Below, one piece after another: positions 35,472-45,427 of a stretch of DNA of 64,000 bases (positions within the stretch are counted from its first letter, which is position 1; each line of letters starts with the position of its first letter). The notes under the pieces are model-generated. The model worked only from the letters and a program-made list of their open reading frames with translations, made no database searches and had not been told where the DNA came from. Source of the DNA: Vagococcus humatus (GTDB taxonomy: Bacteria; Bacillota; Bacilli; Lactobacillales; Vagococcaceae); assembly GCF_003950325.1 (NCBI RefSeq), contig NZ_PXZH01000001.1, positions 930,001 through 994,000 of the forward strand, in the 5' to 3' direction. Both the position numbers and the translations under genes were made by a program.

Positions 35472-36368
35472 ATGTTAGACGATTTACATCAAACTTTCTT
35501 AATGGTCTGTCAAGAAAAAAGTTACACCCAAGCAGCTAAACGCTTATATATATCACAGCCTGCAGTCTCTCAACATATTCAAAAACTAGAAGAACATTAT
35601 CAAACTCAACTGTTCACTTATCAACACCGCAAGCTAACCTTAACTTCTAAAGGAACAGAACTTTATACTGCGCTTATTAAGATCCAAGGTCAAATTACCC
35701 AAGTTCAACATCAAATGGCTTTAAAAGAAACTCAACCTAGTCAACTTCGACTTGCTTCTACTCTCTCTATTAGTGACTCTTTTCTCCCTAATATTTTAAC
35801 TTGCCTATCTCAACACTATCCTTCAGCTAATTTAAGCTGTTATGTTGAAAACACTACCCAGATTTTAACTAAACTGATTCACGGAGAGATCGATTTTGCC
35901 TTTGTTGAGGGGAATTTTCCTAAAAGTGACTTTGCCTATCAAATATTAAGTTCTGAAAAATATATTCCTATCGCATCTAGTCACGCTTCATTTTCTTCGA
36001 AAAAAAGCTATGAGTTAGCTGATTTATACCCTTTTCCCTTAATTACTCGTGAACCAGGTTCTGGTACTCGTCATATTTTAGACAATGTTTTACATGAATC
36101 TAACAGCACAGTCTACGATTTTAAAAGAGTTTTTGAAATCAGTAATATCCAGACCATAAAATCACTAGTCAAAGCTAATCAAGGGATATCTTTTATTTAT
36201 CAAACCGTCGTGTTAGATGAGCTAAAAAAAGGAGAACTTATCCAAATTCCCTTAAACCAAATTCAAGCTAATCATAATTTTTACTTTATCTATTTAAAAG
36301 ATAGTATTTTTGAATCTCACTATTTACACTTATTTCAGATGATAAAAAACCACCTAAAGAAAGATTAG
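35472..36368 (+). CDS. LysR family transcriptional regulator
   Basis: A 298-residue LysR regulator. The N-terminal helix-turn-helix is at about residues 18-37 (YTQAAKRLYISQPAVSQHIQKLE), followed by a dimerisation helix and a periplasmic-binding-like effector domain (RLASTLSISDSFLPNIL, GEIDFAFVEG, TREPGSGTRHIL). The GSGTR loop is typical of the CysB/CysL-like branch. It most likely controls the divergent yeiH gene. Its 3' end forms half of the terminator that follows. Confidence 0.9.
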   Translation: MLDDLHQTFLMVCQEKSYTQAAKRLYISQPAVSQHIQKLEEHYQTQLFTYQHRKLTLTSKGTELYTALIKIQGQITQVQHQMALKETQPSQLRLASTLSISDSFLPNILTCLSQHYPSANLSCYVENTTQILTKLIHGEIDFAFVEGNFPKSDFAYQILSSEKYIPIASSHASFSSKKSYELADLYPFPLITREPGSGTRHILDNVLHESNSTVYDFKRVFEISNIQTIKSLVKANQGISFIYQTVVLDELKKGELIQIPLNQIQANHNFYFIYLKDSIFESHYLHLFQMIKNHLKKD

Positions 36369-36377
36369 GTGGTTTTT
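36345..36377. terminator. Bidirectional terminator overlapping the end of the LysR gene
   Basis: AAAAACCACCTAA/TTAGGTGGTTTTT, 13 base pairs with a seven-base loop. The LysR stop codon lies in the stem. Confidence 0.9.
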
Positions 36378-36382
36378 ATTTC

Positions 36383-36973
36383 TTAGTCTTCCTGTTCAAC
36401 TTCTAAAACTTCTCCTGTTTGGGCATTAATTTTAACAGAAGTATCTTTCAATCCGTTTTTAACTGTTACCTCCCAGTAAGTTATTCCTAACTTTTGTTCC
36501 AATTCCCATTCATCAGCTTGTCCCTTACCTACTTCTTTTTCAGCTATTTCTGAAATTTCAGTCAAACTTTTTAACTCAGTCACATCTATTTTTTCTTGTT
36601 GTCTTTTTTGCCCATCACGTTCATCTGTATCTAAAGCTTCTTCTTTTTCAGTATCAACTTTTTTAGTTTCTCCATCAACTTTTACTGTGTACTCTTTAAT
36701 ATCATCAACGCCCTCAATTTTATACTGAATTTTTCCAAAAGAGTTGTCTAATTCCAATTTTATAATATCAGAATTTGGGTAAGTCTTTTGGTATAAATCA
36801 ATTGCCTCAGATACAGTCACTTCACCTTTTCCATTATCCTGTGTTATATTTTGCTCAGTCACTACATCACTTGGTTTTTCGGCTTGATTTGATTTATTTT
36901 GACAAGCGGTTAATAGACAAGTTGCGCTAATGAGTAGGATACTTGTACATAATAATTGCTTAACCGACTTCAT
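36383..36973 (-). CDS. PepSY domain lipoprotein
   Basis: A 196-residue predicted lipoprotein. The signal peptide ends in the lipobox LLTAC (Cys24). Two PepSY-like repeats follow: one around EAIDLYQKTYPNSDIIKLELD with a YKIEGVDD strand, and one around AEKEVGKGQADEWELEQ with TYWEVTVKNG and VKINAQTGEVLEVE. PepSY domains are thought to inhibit or regulate secreted peptidases. The linker between repeats is very acidic and basic. RBS AGGGGGA precedes the ATG. Exact role unknown. Confidence 0.82.
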   Translation of the reverse strand: MKSVKQLLCTSILLISATCLLTACQNKSNQAEKPSDVVTEQNITQDNGKGEVTVSEAIDLYQKTYPNSDIIKLELDNSFGKIQYKIEGVDDIKEYTVKVDGETKKVDTEKEEALDTDERDGQKRQQEKIDVTELKSLTEISEIAEKEVGKGQADEWELEQKLGITYWEVTVKNGLKDTSVKINAQTGEVLEVEQED

Positions 36974-37059
36974 AATATCCCCCTTTTATCTTTTTAAACT
37001 TATTATACCATAACTCTCTTATATGTATATCTAGAGCTATTTATTTTTAAAAAAGAGCA

Positions 37060-37090
37060 AAAAAAAGAAAGGCTTAAAAAGCCCTTCTTT
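37060..37090 (-). terminator. Terminator after groEL
   Basis: GAAGGGC/GCCTTTC stem (one G-U) with a TTTTTAA loop and a T-run on the minus strand; the left arm begins just past the groEL stop. Confidence 0.75.
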
Positions 37091-37091
37091 T

Positions 37092-38735
<1,644 letters not shown>

Positions 38736-38785
38736 TCATTAAATATTTTCTTTCTTGTAAATATCACTTAGTATGTTTCATTCAT

Positions 38786-39070
38786 TTATTCTACAATTGC
38801 GATAATGTCTTTTTCATGGACGATTAAATAATCGTTACCGTCATGCTTAACATCAGAGCCTGCATATTTTTCAAATAAAACAGTATCTCCAACTTTGACT
38901 GACATCGGAATGTTTTGACCATTGTCTAAAACCCGACCATCTCCGGTTGCAACCACTTTACCTGTTTGTGGTTTTTCTTGAGAAGCTGAAGTCAACACTA
39001 AACCGCCTGCTGTTACTTCTTCCTCTTTTGCTACATCAATAATGACACGATCTCCTAATGGTTTTAACAA
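38786..39070 (-). CDS. groES: Co-chaperonin GroES (10 kDa)
   Basis: A 94-residue co-chaperonin: [18 protein letters not shown] start, a mobile loop near [15 protein letters not shown] and the ending [14 protein letters not shown]. The start is TTG, preceded by GGAGGG at eight bases; a longer frame from an ATG 16 codons upstream would run back to the CIRCE operator and is not the real start. The length of 94 is typical for the family. Confidence 0.96.
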   Translation of the reverse strand: MLKPLGDRVIIDVAKEEEVTAGGLVLTSASQEKPQTGKVVATGDGRVLDNGQNIPMSVKVGDTVLFEKYAGSDVKHDGNDYLIVHEKDIIAIVE

Positions 39071-39111
39071 CTTAAATCCCTCCATCTTTTTTCTTTCAAT
39101 TGGATTAGCAA

Positions 39112-39138
39112 TTAGCACTCATCTATGCTAAGTGCTAA
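39112..39138 (-). promoter_or_regulatory. CIRCE operator (HrcA site) of groESL
   Basis: TTAGCACTC, nine-base spacer, AAGTGCTAA: the CIRCE inverted repeat with one mismatch from GAGTGCTAA. It lies downstream of the promoter and upstream of groES, so HrcA should repress the operon. hrcA itself is not in this window. Confidence 0.95.
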
Positions 39139-39149
39139 CCTACTCTTCT

Positions 39150-39178
39150 ATCATACTCATTATTCTTTTTTTTTGCAA
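39150..39178 (-). promoter_or_regulatory. Promoter of groESL
   Basis: TTGCAA (39173-39178) and TATGAT (39150-39155) on the minus strand, 17-base spacer, directly before CIRCE. Confidence 0.75.
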
Positions 39179-39228
39179 CAATTATGAGCAGATATTTCAA
39201 AATTTTCGAGTTAATCTTTATTCTATGG

Positions 39229-39234
39229 TATAAT
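39229..39234 (+). promoter_or_regulatory. Extended -10 promoter of the CPBP protease gene
   Basis: ATGGTATAAT, TGn plus perfect TATAAT, 31 bases before the ATG. Confidence 0.5.
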
Positions 39235-39265
39235 TCCCTCAATAAGTTTTTTAAGAGGTGAAATT

Positions 39266-39910
39266 ATGACATTAGCGCAAAACTTTAAATATACTTTAAT
39301 AGCCTATTTGATTGCTTTTTTAAGTCCATCATTGGTTATTTTCTTTTCAAAAGATCCTAAAGTATTAATTCAAGCTAATACTATTATTTACATTTTAGGG
39401 GCAGTAGCATTAATTTTTATTAACACTCGCCTTACAGAGAAACCCTTGGTGGAAAGAAGAAAAAATTCTTCTTGGGTTCAAATCATCTCTTGGGGAGTTA
39501 TCGGCATTTTTATTACTATTTTTTCTCAAGGAGTAGCTAATTTAATCGAACAAAGTCTATTAGGTACTGAAGCGGCTTCCGCTAATACTCAACATATTGT
39601 CACATTAGCTAAGCAATACCCTTTGTTTCTCTTAGCAGTATCTGTTGGAGGACCTATTATGGAAGAGTTAGTCTTTAGACGGGCCTTTATTGGTTGGTTA
39701 GATAAATATACCAATGTTTGGTTTGCAGCTGTTTTAAGTGCCTGTTTATTTGCAGTCGCCCACATGGATGGTCATTTTTTAGTCTATTTTACTATGGGAA
39801 TTGTTTTGTTTGCTTTATATGAACACACAGGTAGTATTTGGACTTCTTCTATTGCTCATTGTGCCATGAACTTGCTAGTTGTCCTTACCCAAATGTTTTT
39901 TGTGCCTTAA
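39266..39910 (+). CDS. CPBP family intramembrane glutamic endopeptidase (YdiL-like)
   Basis: A 214-residue membrane protein with about six helices. The CPBP (Abi, CAAX-like) motifs are GGPIMEELVFRRAFIGW with the EE-x3-R core, AVAHMDGH and a final SIAHCAMNLL. These residues form an intramembrane active site. Some relatives provide bacteriocin self-immunity, but no bacteriocin genes are near; the position beside groESL and rex matches YdiL of Bacillus, a housekeeping context. Substrate unknown. Confidence 0.85.
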   Translation: MTLAQNFKYTLIAYLIAFLSPSLVIFFSKDPKVLIQANTIIYILGAVALIFINTRLTEKPLVERRKNSSWVQIISWGVIGIFITIFSQGVANLIEQSLLGTEAASANTQHIVTLAKQYPLFLLAVSVGGPIMEELVFRRAFIGWLDKYTNVWFAAVLSACLFAVAHMDGHFLVYFTMGIVLFALYEHTGSIWTSSIAHCAMNLLVVLTQMFFVP

Positions 39911-39913
39911 TCA

Positions 39914-39962
39914 AAAATAAGCCTTCTATTATCGTAATTGATTAATAGAAGGCTTATTTTTT
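39914..39962. terminator. Bidirectional terminator between the CPBP gene and rex
   Basis: AAATAAGCCTTCTATT/AATAGAAGGCTTATTT, 16 perfect base pairs flanked by A and T runs. Confidence 0.92.
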
Positions 39963-40603
39963 TATTGTTTTTCAGTTGTATAATGATTTAAGAAATAAAT
40001 CAATGTTTGTAGTTCATTAGTCAAATCAACACTTTGAACTTGCACAGCTTGAGGGGTAGTTAACCGAACTGGAGTAAAGTTCATAATACCTTTAATCCCT
40101 GCTTCAATCAGTTGATTAGTTGTATCTTGAGCTACTGCAGCTGGCACAGTTAAAATAGCAATTTCAATTTGTTGTTGTTCGATTTGTTCCGCCATATCCT
40201 CAATAGGATAAACAGGAATGCCATCAACAATTCTTCCGACTAAGTCTTCTTTTACATCAAAAGCAGCACTAATCCGAATGTTATTATTTTGATGAAAACC
40301 ATATTTAAGTAAAGCATTACCTAGATTTCCTACTCCTATCAATGCTACACTAGTCAATCGGTCCTCACTAAGTGTCTTACCAAAAAAATCAAGTAAACTT
40401 TCTACATCGTATCCATAGCCACGTTTTCCTAATTCACCAAAATATGAAAAATCTCGACGAATCGTTGCACTATCCACCTTTACAGCTTCACTTAACTCGG
40501 TTGAAGAGACTTTTTTCTTACCAGAATCAAGTAGGACTTTTAAGTAGCGATAATATAGCGGAAGTCTTTTAGCTGTCGCTTTAGGAATCACTTGGTTTTT
40601 CAT
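39962..40603 (-). CDS. rex: Redox-sensing transcriptional repressor Rex
   Basis: A 213-residue NADH/NAD-sensing repressor. The N-terminal winged helix ([25 protein letters not shown]) includes the family's [17 protein letters not shown]; the Rossmann fold starts at [14 protein letters not shown] and binds NAD(H). High NADH releases Rex from operators of fermentation genes. The longer frame runs 15 codons upstream, but AAGGAGG is seven bases before this ATG. Paired inverted repeats flank its promoter, suggesting self-control. Confidence 0.95.
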   Translation of the reverse strand: MKNQVIPKATAKRLPLYYRYLKVLLDSGKKKVSSTELSEAVKVDSATIRRDFSYFGELGKRGYGYDVESLLDFFGKTLSEDRLTSVALIGVGNLGNALLKYGFHQNNNIRISAAFDVKEDLVGRIVDGIPVYPIEDMAEQIEQQQIEIAILTVPAAVAQDTTNQLIEAGIKGIMNFTPVRLTTPQAVQVQSVDLTNELQTLIYFLNHYTTEKQ

Positions 40604-40642
40604 TTGTTTCCTCCTTCTATATTTCCATCTAATAAATTGTAG

Positions 40643-40661
40643 TAGCAAATAAATTCACAAT
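40643..40661 (-). promoter_or_regulatory. Rex-operator-like repeat A, overlapping the rex transcription start
   Basis: On the minus strand ATTGTGAATTTATTTGCTA begins just after the -10. The half TTGTGAA matches the Rex operator half-site; the second half is degenerate. A near copy in opposite orientation lies at 40708-40725. Confidence 0.5.
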
Positions 40662-40664
40662 AGT

Positions 40665-40694
40665 ATAATACCAGTTACCGCTTATAAAAAGCAA
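40665..40694 (-). promoter_or_regulatory. Promoter of rex
   Basis: TTGCTT (40689-40694) and TATTAT (40665-40670) on the minus strand with 18 bases between, about 62 bases before the rex start. Confidence 0.55.
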
Positions 40695-40707
40695 TTTTCT
40701 TGGCTTG

Positions 40708-40725
40708 ATTGTGAACTATTTGCTA
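40708..40725 (+). promoter_or_regulatory. Rex-operator-like repeat B, upstream of the rex -35
   Basis: ATTGTGAACTATTTGCTA on the plus strand, matching repeat A with one base fewer and one change. The two copies point at each other across the rex promoter, centres about 64 bases apart. Confidence 0.45.
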
Positions 40726-40958
40726 ATAAAGGGGGAAAAACTTAAATCTTAATCTCATTATCTATTTTTTTCTTTCTTTTCTATGCCTTTACCTTGATAG
40801 CATTCTTACCAGTTAATTGTTTGTTTATCTTCTGTAAACATAGATTTTACTGATAACATGTGTTAAATTGTTTTAGAGATGTTGCAATTTGTCTGAAAAA
40901 AATAATAACTAATAATGACTGATGGATAAAACTATCAGACGATAAGTGAGGATTTAAA

Positions 40959-42905
40959 ATGATATTGTTACAAGCTAATCAAATTGCTCGCTTTTTTGGA
41001 GCAGAAGTTTTATTTGAACAACTATATATGGAAATTCAAGATAATAGCCGAATTGCTTTAGTCGGCCGTAATGGGGCTGGAAAGTCTACTTTATTAAAAA
41101 TAATTGCTGAAATTGAAACACCTGATGCTGGCCATATTTCTAAAACGAAAGATTTAACGATAGGTTATTTAGATCAACATACTGGACTAGATTCTGAAGA
41201 AACCGTTTGGAATGAACTCCTAAAATCTTTTGAAGAGACTTTAATTATGGAAAAAAGATTACATAGCTTAGAGTTACTCATTGCTGATCCTGATACCTTA
41301 GCTGATCCTAAGCGTTATGAACAAGTTTTAAAAGAATACGATCAGTTGCAACATGATTTTCAACAAATTAACGGCTATGGATATGAGGCAGAAATTAAAT
41401 CTATTCTAAATGGCTTTCACTTTGATGAAACTTATTATACTCGGCCAATCAATAGCTTGTCTGGCGGTCAAAAAACTCGCCTTGCTTTAGCTAAGCTATT
41501 ACTAGAACGCCCCAATTTACTTATTTTAGATGAACCTACTAACCACTTAGACATTGAAACCCTTACTTGGTTAGAAACCTATTTACAAAATTACCGAGGA
41601 GCTCTATTGATGGTCTCTCATGACCGTTACTTCTTAGATAAAATCGTCACAGAAGTCTATGAACTAAGCCGACATAAATTACATCACTATAAAGGAAATT
41701 ATAGCTTCTATTTGGAAGAAAAAGCAGAGCGCTTAACAAGAGCCTGGAAAGAATATGATAAACAACAAGACCAAATCCAGAAATTAGAAGATTTTGTGGC
41801 CAAAAACATTGTCCGAGCAAGCACAACTAAACGGGCACAAAGCCGCAGAAAACAGCTAGAAAAAATGGATAGAATTGAAAAACCTTTAGGGGATGAAAAA
41901 TCGGCTAAATTTCAATTTAAAACGAGCAAACAATCTGGCAATGTCGTCCTACAAGTAGAAGGATCAAGTATCGGCTACACCTCTGATGTTGTATTGTCCA
42001 AGCCTGTCGATTTAGATATTCGCAAACAAGAAGCTATTGCCTTAGTAGGACCTAATGGGGTTGGGAAGTCCACCTTATTAAAATCAATCATGGGAGATAT
42101 TCCTTTTTTAGAAGGACAAGCTAAACTGGGAACAAATGTATCTATTGGCTATTACGACCAAGAGCAAGCTGACCTCCACTCTACTAAAACTGTTTTAAGC
42201 GAGTTGTGGGATGAACACCCTACCACCCCTGAAAAAGACATTCGCTCTATTTTAGGAAGTTTCCTTTTTACAGGAGATGACGTTCAAAAAACTGTGCCAC
42301 TTCTTAGCGGTGGAGAAAAAGCGCGACTAGCTCTAGCTAAATTATCCATGAATCAAGATAATTTTTTAATTTTGGATGAGCCAACCAACCACCTAGATAT
42401 TGATAGTAAGGAAGTTTTAGAAAATGCCTTAATCGAATTTGACGGTACTATTCTGTTTGTTTCCCATGACCGTTACTTTATCAACAGAATTGCTACAAAA
42501 GTGGTGGAATTAACACCAGAAGGTAGCACTATGTACTTAGGCGATTATGATTATTTCGTTGAAAAGAAAAAAGAAACAGCTCTACTGGAAGAGCTAACTA
42601 AACAAGAAACAACCAAACAAGATGTTCCAACCGTTTCAAACAAATCAGATTTTCAACAATCCAAAGATTTCCAAAGACAACTTAGACAATTGAGTCGCCG
42701 GATTGAAGCAATCGAAAATAGGCTACAAGAAATCGAACAAGAAATCGAGCAACTGCAGCTTAACATGACAGAGCCTACTGTGTTAAATGACCATGTTGCT
42801 TTAATTGAATTAGATCAAAAAGTTTCGCAATTAGAAACCGAGCAACTAACTTTAATGGAAGAATGGGAAGAAAAAAGTTTAGAGTTAGAAGAAATGAATA
42901 CTTAA
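40959..42905 (+). CDS. ABC-F family ATPase (YdiF-like)
   Basis: A 648-residue protein with two ABC domains and no membrane segments. Walker A motifs are GRNGAGKST and GPNGVGKST; signatures are LSGGQKTRLALAK and LSGGEKARLALAK; both Walker B regions end in LILDEPTNHLDI. A basic interdomain linker (TTKRAQSRRKQLEKM) and a C-terminal coiled coil (about 560-648) are typical of ABC-F translation factors that act at the ribosomal E site. Neighbour rex on the opposite strand matches ydiF-rex in Bacillus. Whether it protects from antibiotics cannot be told. Confidence 0.9.
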   Translation: MILLQANQIARFFGAEVLFEQLYMEIQDNSRIALVGRNGAGKSTLLKIIAEIETPDAGHISKTKDLTIGYLDQHTGLDSEETVWNELLKSFEETLIMEKRLHSLELLIADPDTLADPKRYEQVLKEYDQLQHDFQQINGYGYEAEIKSILNGFHFDETYYTRPINSLSGGQKTRLALAKLLLERPNLLILDEPTNHLDIETLTWLETYLQNYRGALLMVSHDRYFLDKIVTEVYELSRHKLHHYKGNYSFYLEEKAERLTRAWKEYDKQQDQIQKLEDFVAKNIVRASTTKRAQSRRKQLEKMDRIEKPLGDEKSAKFQFKTSKQSGNVVLQVEGSSIGYTSDVVLSKPVDLDIRKQEAIALVGPNGVGKSTLLKSIMGDIPFLEGQAKLGTNVSIGYYDQEQADLHSTKTVLSELWDEHPTTPEKDIRSILGSFLFTGDDVQKTVPLLSGGEKARLALAKLSMNQDNFLILDEPTNHLDIDSKEVLENALIEFDGTILFVSHDRYFINRIATKVVELTPEGSTMYLGDYDYFVEKKKETALLEELTKQETTKQDVPTVSNKSDFQQSKDFQRQLRQLSRRIEAIENRLQEIEQEIEQLQLNMTEPTVLNDHVALIELDQKVSQLETEQLTLMEEWEEKSLELEEMNT

Positions 42906-42910
42906 ACATA

Positions 42911-42967
42911 AAAAACTGACTGATTAACCCTTCATGTATCATGTTAAGGTCAATCGGTCAGTTTTTT
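42911..42967. terminator. Bidirectional terminator between the ABC-F gene and nrnA
   Basis: AAAACTGACTGATT pairs with AATCGGTCAGTTTT (one G-U), with an inner complementary segment in the loop. Confidence 0.85.
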
Positions 42968-42970
42968 AAA

Positions 42971-43918
42971 TTAATGCCAATTTTTGACTAATTCTTGAAT
43001 TTCTCCGTAAATAGCTAAAGCTTCTTCTTTATCTTCAGCATTAGCTCCACTTGCTAAAGGATGTCCTCCGCCGTGATGGGCTTTTGCAATCTGATTAATG
43101 GCAGGTCCTTTAGATCTTAAACGCACTCTAAAGAAGCCTTCTAGTTGTTCCACAAAAATTCCCCAGGCAATAATGTCTTCTACCTTACCAGGTAAAGAAA
43201 TTAAAGCAGCTGTCTCAGCATCTGTCACTCCGTATTGAGTTAAAATACTTTGTGGTAAAAAGACCATACAAGCACCATTTTCATCAGCTTTCATCTCTTG
43301 TAATACGTAACCAGCTAACTTGGCTACTTTAAAACTAATTTCATCTATTTGTCTATTTAGTTTACTAGCATCAAATTGATACGCTACTAATTCACTGGCA
43401 ACTTGTAAAGTATGACTAGTTGTTGATGGGTATAAAAAGCGACCAGTATCTCCAACAATTCCCGCATACAATAATCTAGCTGCTTCATCTGTCATCACTA
43501 AGTCATTTTCATTTGCTTTATAGAAGTCATAAATCACTTCACTCGAACTACTAGCGTCAGTATTCACCCAAGAAAGATCCCCATAAGGCTCATCATCTGG
43601 ATGGTGATCCATCTTAATTAGAAAAGCACCTTGATCATAACGATTATCACTAATTCTAGGAGCATTAGCTGTATCTGTTACAATAACCAAAGCATCTTGA
43701 TATACTTCATCCTCAACTGTCTTCATTTCAGTTAAGTAACTTAAATCCCCAACTGGACCTCCTACTTGATAAATCTTTTTATCAGGAAAAGAGGCAGTTA
43801 AAATTTCAGCTAGTCCGCCTTGAGAACCTAGGGCATCTGGATCAGGACGTTGATGACGGTGAATAATAATAGTAGAATGTTCTTGAATTTTTTTTAAAAT
43901 TTCTTTTTCAATCCTCAT
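42971..43918 (-). CDS. nrnA: DHH/DHHA1 phosphoesterase, NrnA type
   Basis: A 315-residue DHH family phosphoesterase. Metal motifs are HRHQRPDPDALGS, VTDTANAPRI, MDHHPDD and AGIVGDTGRF; the DHHA1 substrate motif is AHHGGGHPLASGA. NrnA degrades nano-RNA (2-5 nt) and 3'-phosphoadenosine 5'-phosphate; close relatives cleave pApA or c-di-AMP. Ten bases after spxR on the same strand, the same pair as ytqI-ytoI in Bacillus. RBS AAGGAGA precedes the ATG. Confidence 0.88.
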   Translation of the reverse strand: MRIEKEILKKIQEHSTIIIHRHQRPDPDALGSQGGLAEILTASFPDKKIYQVGGPVGDLSYLTEMKTVEDEVYQDALVIVTDTANAPRISDNRYDQGAFLIKMDHHPDDEPYGDLSWVNTDASSSSEVIYDFYKANENDLVMTDEAARLLYAGIVGDTGRFLYPSTTSHTLQVASELVAYQFDASKLNRQIDEISFKVAKLAGYVLQEMKADENGACMVFLPQSILTQYGVTDAETAALISLPGKVEDIIAWGIFVEQLEGFFRVRLRSKGPAINQIAKAHHGGGHPLASGANAEDKEEALAIYGEIQELVKNWH

Positions 43919-43928
43919 ATGACTCTCC

Positions 43929-45242
43929 TTACATTTTTTCCATTAATTGACATAATACAATGGCTTTACCTACAATGGTATTCTCTAAATAGACTTCAAT
44001 ATCTAATTTAGCAGACCGACGACCAATTTCTAAAATTCGTGGTCTAATTTCCAACTCGCTATCAATTTGAATTAAACGAAATGAATGTAAATTGACTTGT
44101 TCAATCATGACACTCCGTCTTTGGTTAATATACATCGTTTTTTCTGTCACATCACTAATGACTTCGCTTAACACCCCTAAAGAAACAGTTCCCATACTAC
44201 TAACCATTTGAGGCGTTACTGTAAAGTAAAATTTCAAATCAGAACCTTGTTGTTCCAAGTGAATCTCTTCTGATATTTGATCTGAAAAAGTGTTGGCTAC
44301 TTGTGGTTGACGTTGAGCAATTTGCATAGCTTTCATCACATCTTGACGAGAAATAATCCCAATTAACGATAAATCATCTGTTACTACCGGCATCATTTCC
44401 AATCCATCCCAAACCATAATATGTCCTGCACTTGCCACACTCATATGCTCTTTTGCCATAATTGGATCTTTTGTCATAACTTTATCCAAAGTTTGAGTCA
44501 ATTCTTTCCCAATAATATCTTTTGCTGTCACAATTCCTAATACTCGCATATTTTTATTTACAATAGGAAAACGAGAATGAGTCGTAGTGTCTGATAGTGT
44601 TTGGTAATCTTGAATAGTTTCTGTATTAAGTAAGTAACATGTACTTTCTAACGGAGTAATAATATCTTCTACAATCATAATATCTTTTTTGATTAACTGA
44701 TCACTCATGGCACGATTAATCATCGTTGCCACAGTGAAGGTATCATAAGTAGTCCGAATGACTGGCATTCCTACTTGATTAGCCAATTCTTTGATAGTTT
44801 CAGATGTATCAAATCCACCAGTGATTAAAACAGCACTTTCTTTTTCAAGCGCTAATCGCTGAGCTTCTTCACGGTTTCCTACAATGGTTAAACAATCTTT
44901 TGAAATATAGCGATCCATTGCATCTACTCGCATTGCCCCAATAATAAACTTGCTTAAAGGTTTATCTAAACCAGATACACCTCCAAGTACTTCTCCCTCA
45001 ATAATTTTTACAATTTCACCAAAGGTTAGTTTTTGAATATGATTTTTTAATTTTCTCTCAATTCGAATAGTTCCCACTCGTTGAATCGTAGAAACTAATC
45101 CTTCATTTTCAGCATCTTTAATTGCTCGGTAAGCTGTCCCTTCACTTACCTCTAATGTTTTCGCAATTCCACGTACAGAGATTTTCTCTCCAACAGGTAA
45201 GGTTTCAATGTACGATAGAATTTTATCATGTTTGGTTGCCAT
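43929..45242 (-). CDS. spxR: CBS-HotDog domain transcription factor SpxR (YtoI)
   Basis: A 437-residue regulator with four parts: an N-terminal winged helix (ISVRGIAKTLEVSEGTAYRAIKDAENEGL), a DRTGG domain (about 70-185), two CBS domains (about 190-310: LESTCYLLN, IVNKNMRVLGIVTAKDI, GLIGIISRQDV-like strand) and a C-terminal HotDog fold. CBS domains commonly bind adenosine nucleotides and HotDog folds bind acyl-CoA, so it could sense metabolic state. In streptococci SpxR affects spx expression. Target genes here are not known. Confidence 0.87.
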   Translation of the reverse strand: MATKHDKILSYIETLPVGEKISVRGIAKTLEVSEGTAYRAIKDAENEGLVSTIQRVGTIRIERKLKNHIQKLTFGEIVKIIEGEVLGGVSGLDKPLSKFIIGAMRVDAMDRYISKDCLTIVGNREEAQRLALEKESAVLITGGFDTSETIKELANQVGMPVIRTTYDTFTVATMINRAMSDQLIKKDIMIVEDIITPLESTCYLLNTETIQDYQTLSDTTTHSRFPIVNKNMRVLGIVTAKDIIGKELTQTLDKVMTKDPIMAKEHMSVASAGHIMVWDGLEMMPVVTDDLSLIGIISRQDVMKAMQIAQRQPQVANTFSDQISEEIHLEQQGSDLKFYFTVTPQMVSSMGTVSLGVLSEVISDVTEKTMYINQRRSVMIEQVNLHSFRLIQIDSELEIRPRILEIGRRSAKLDIEVYLENTIVGKAIVLCQLMEKM

Positions 45243-45384
45243 ACCTAAACTCTCCTCTAATTAACAATATAACAGGTACAATTTTCGTTTCAATCTGTTC
45301 ACACTTATTATAACTGTTTTTATACAAAAGAACAAAAAGAACGGACTGTAATAGTATAACAGTTTATTTTTAATAATAATACAG

Positions 45385-45422
45385 AAAAAAAGAAAAGTTC
45401 TCAATATAATTGAGAACTTTCT
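45385..45422 (-). terminator. Terminator after rnjB
   Basis: AAAGTTCTCAAT/ATTGAGAACTTT, 12 perfect base pairs, followed on the minus strand by a T-rich run. Confidence 0.88.
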
Positions 45423-45427
45423 TTAAT

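Larger units (their letters stand above)
40604..40958. other. Intergenic stretch between rex and the ABC-F gene
   Basis: 355 bases without a gene. It holds the rex promoter and the two inverted operator-like repeats (left 125 bases), then a pyrimidine-rich segment without clear signals, and finally a hairpin CTGATGG/CTATCAG (40919-40938) that ends eight bases before the Shine-Dalgarno GTGAGG of the ABC-F gene. No convincing promoter for the ABC-F gene was found; TTGCAA at about 40882 lacks a good -10. A three-codon ORF (ATG TGT TAA) is not meaningful. Confidence 0.6.

Noticed and set aside
39071..39118. ATG-initiated longer GroES
   Set aside because: It would run into CIRCE; the TTG with GGAGGG gives the standard 94-residue protein.
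39266..39910. CPBP protease as bacteriocin immunity protein
   Set aside because: No bacteriocin precursor, exporter or regulator nearby; synteny with ydiL-groESL points to a core gene.
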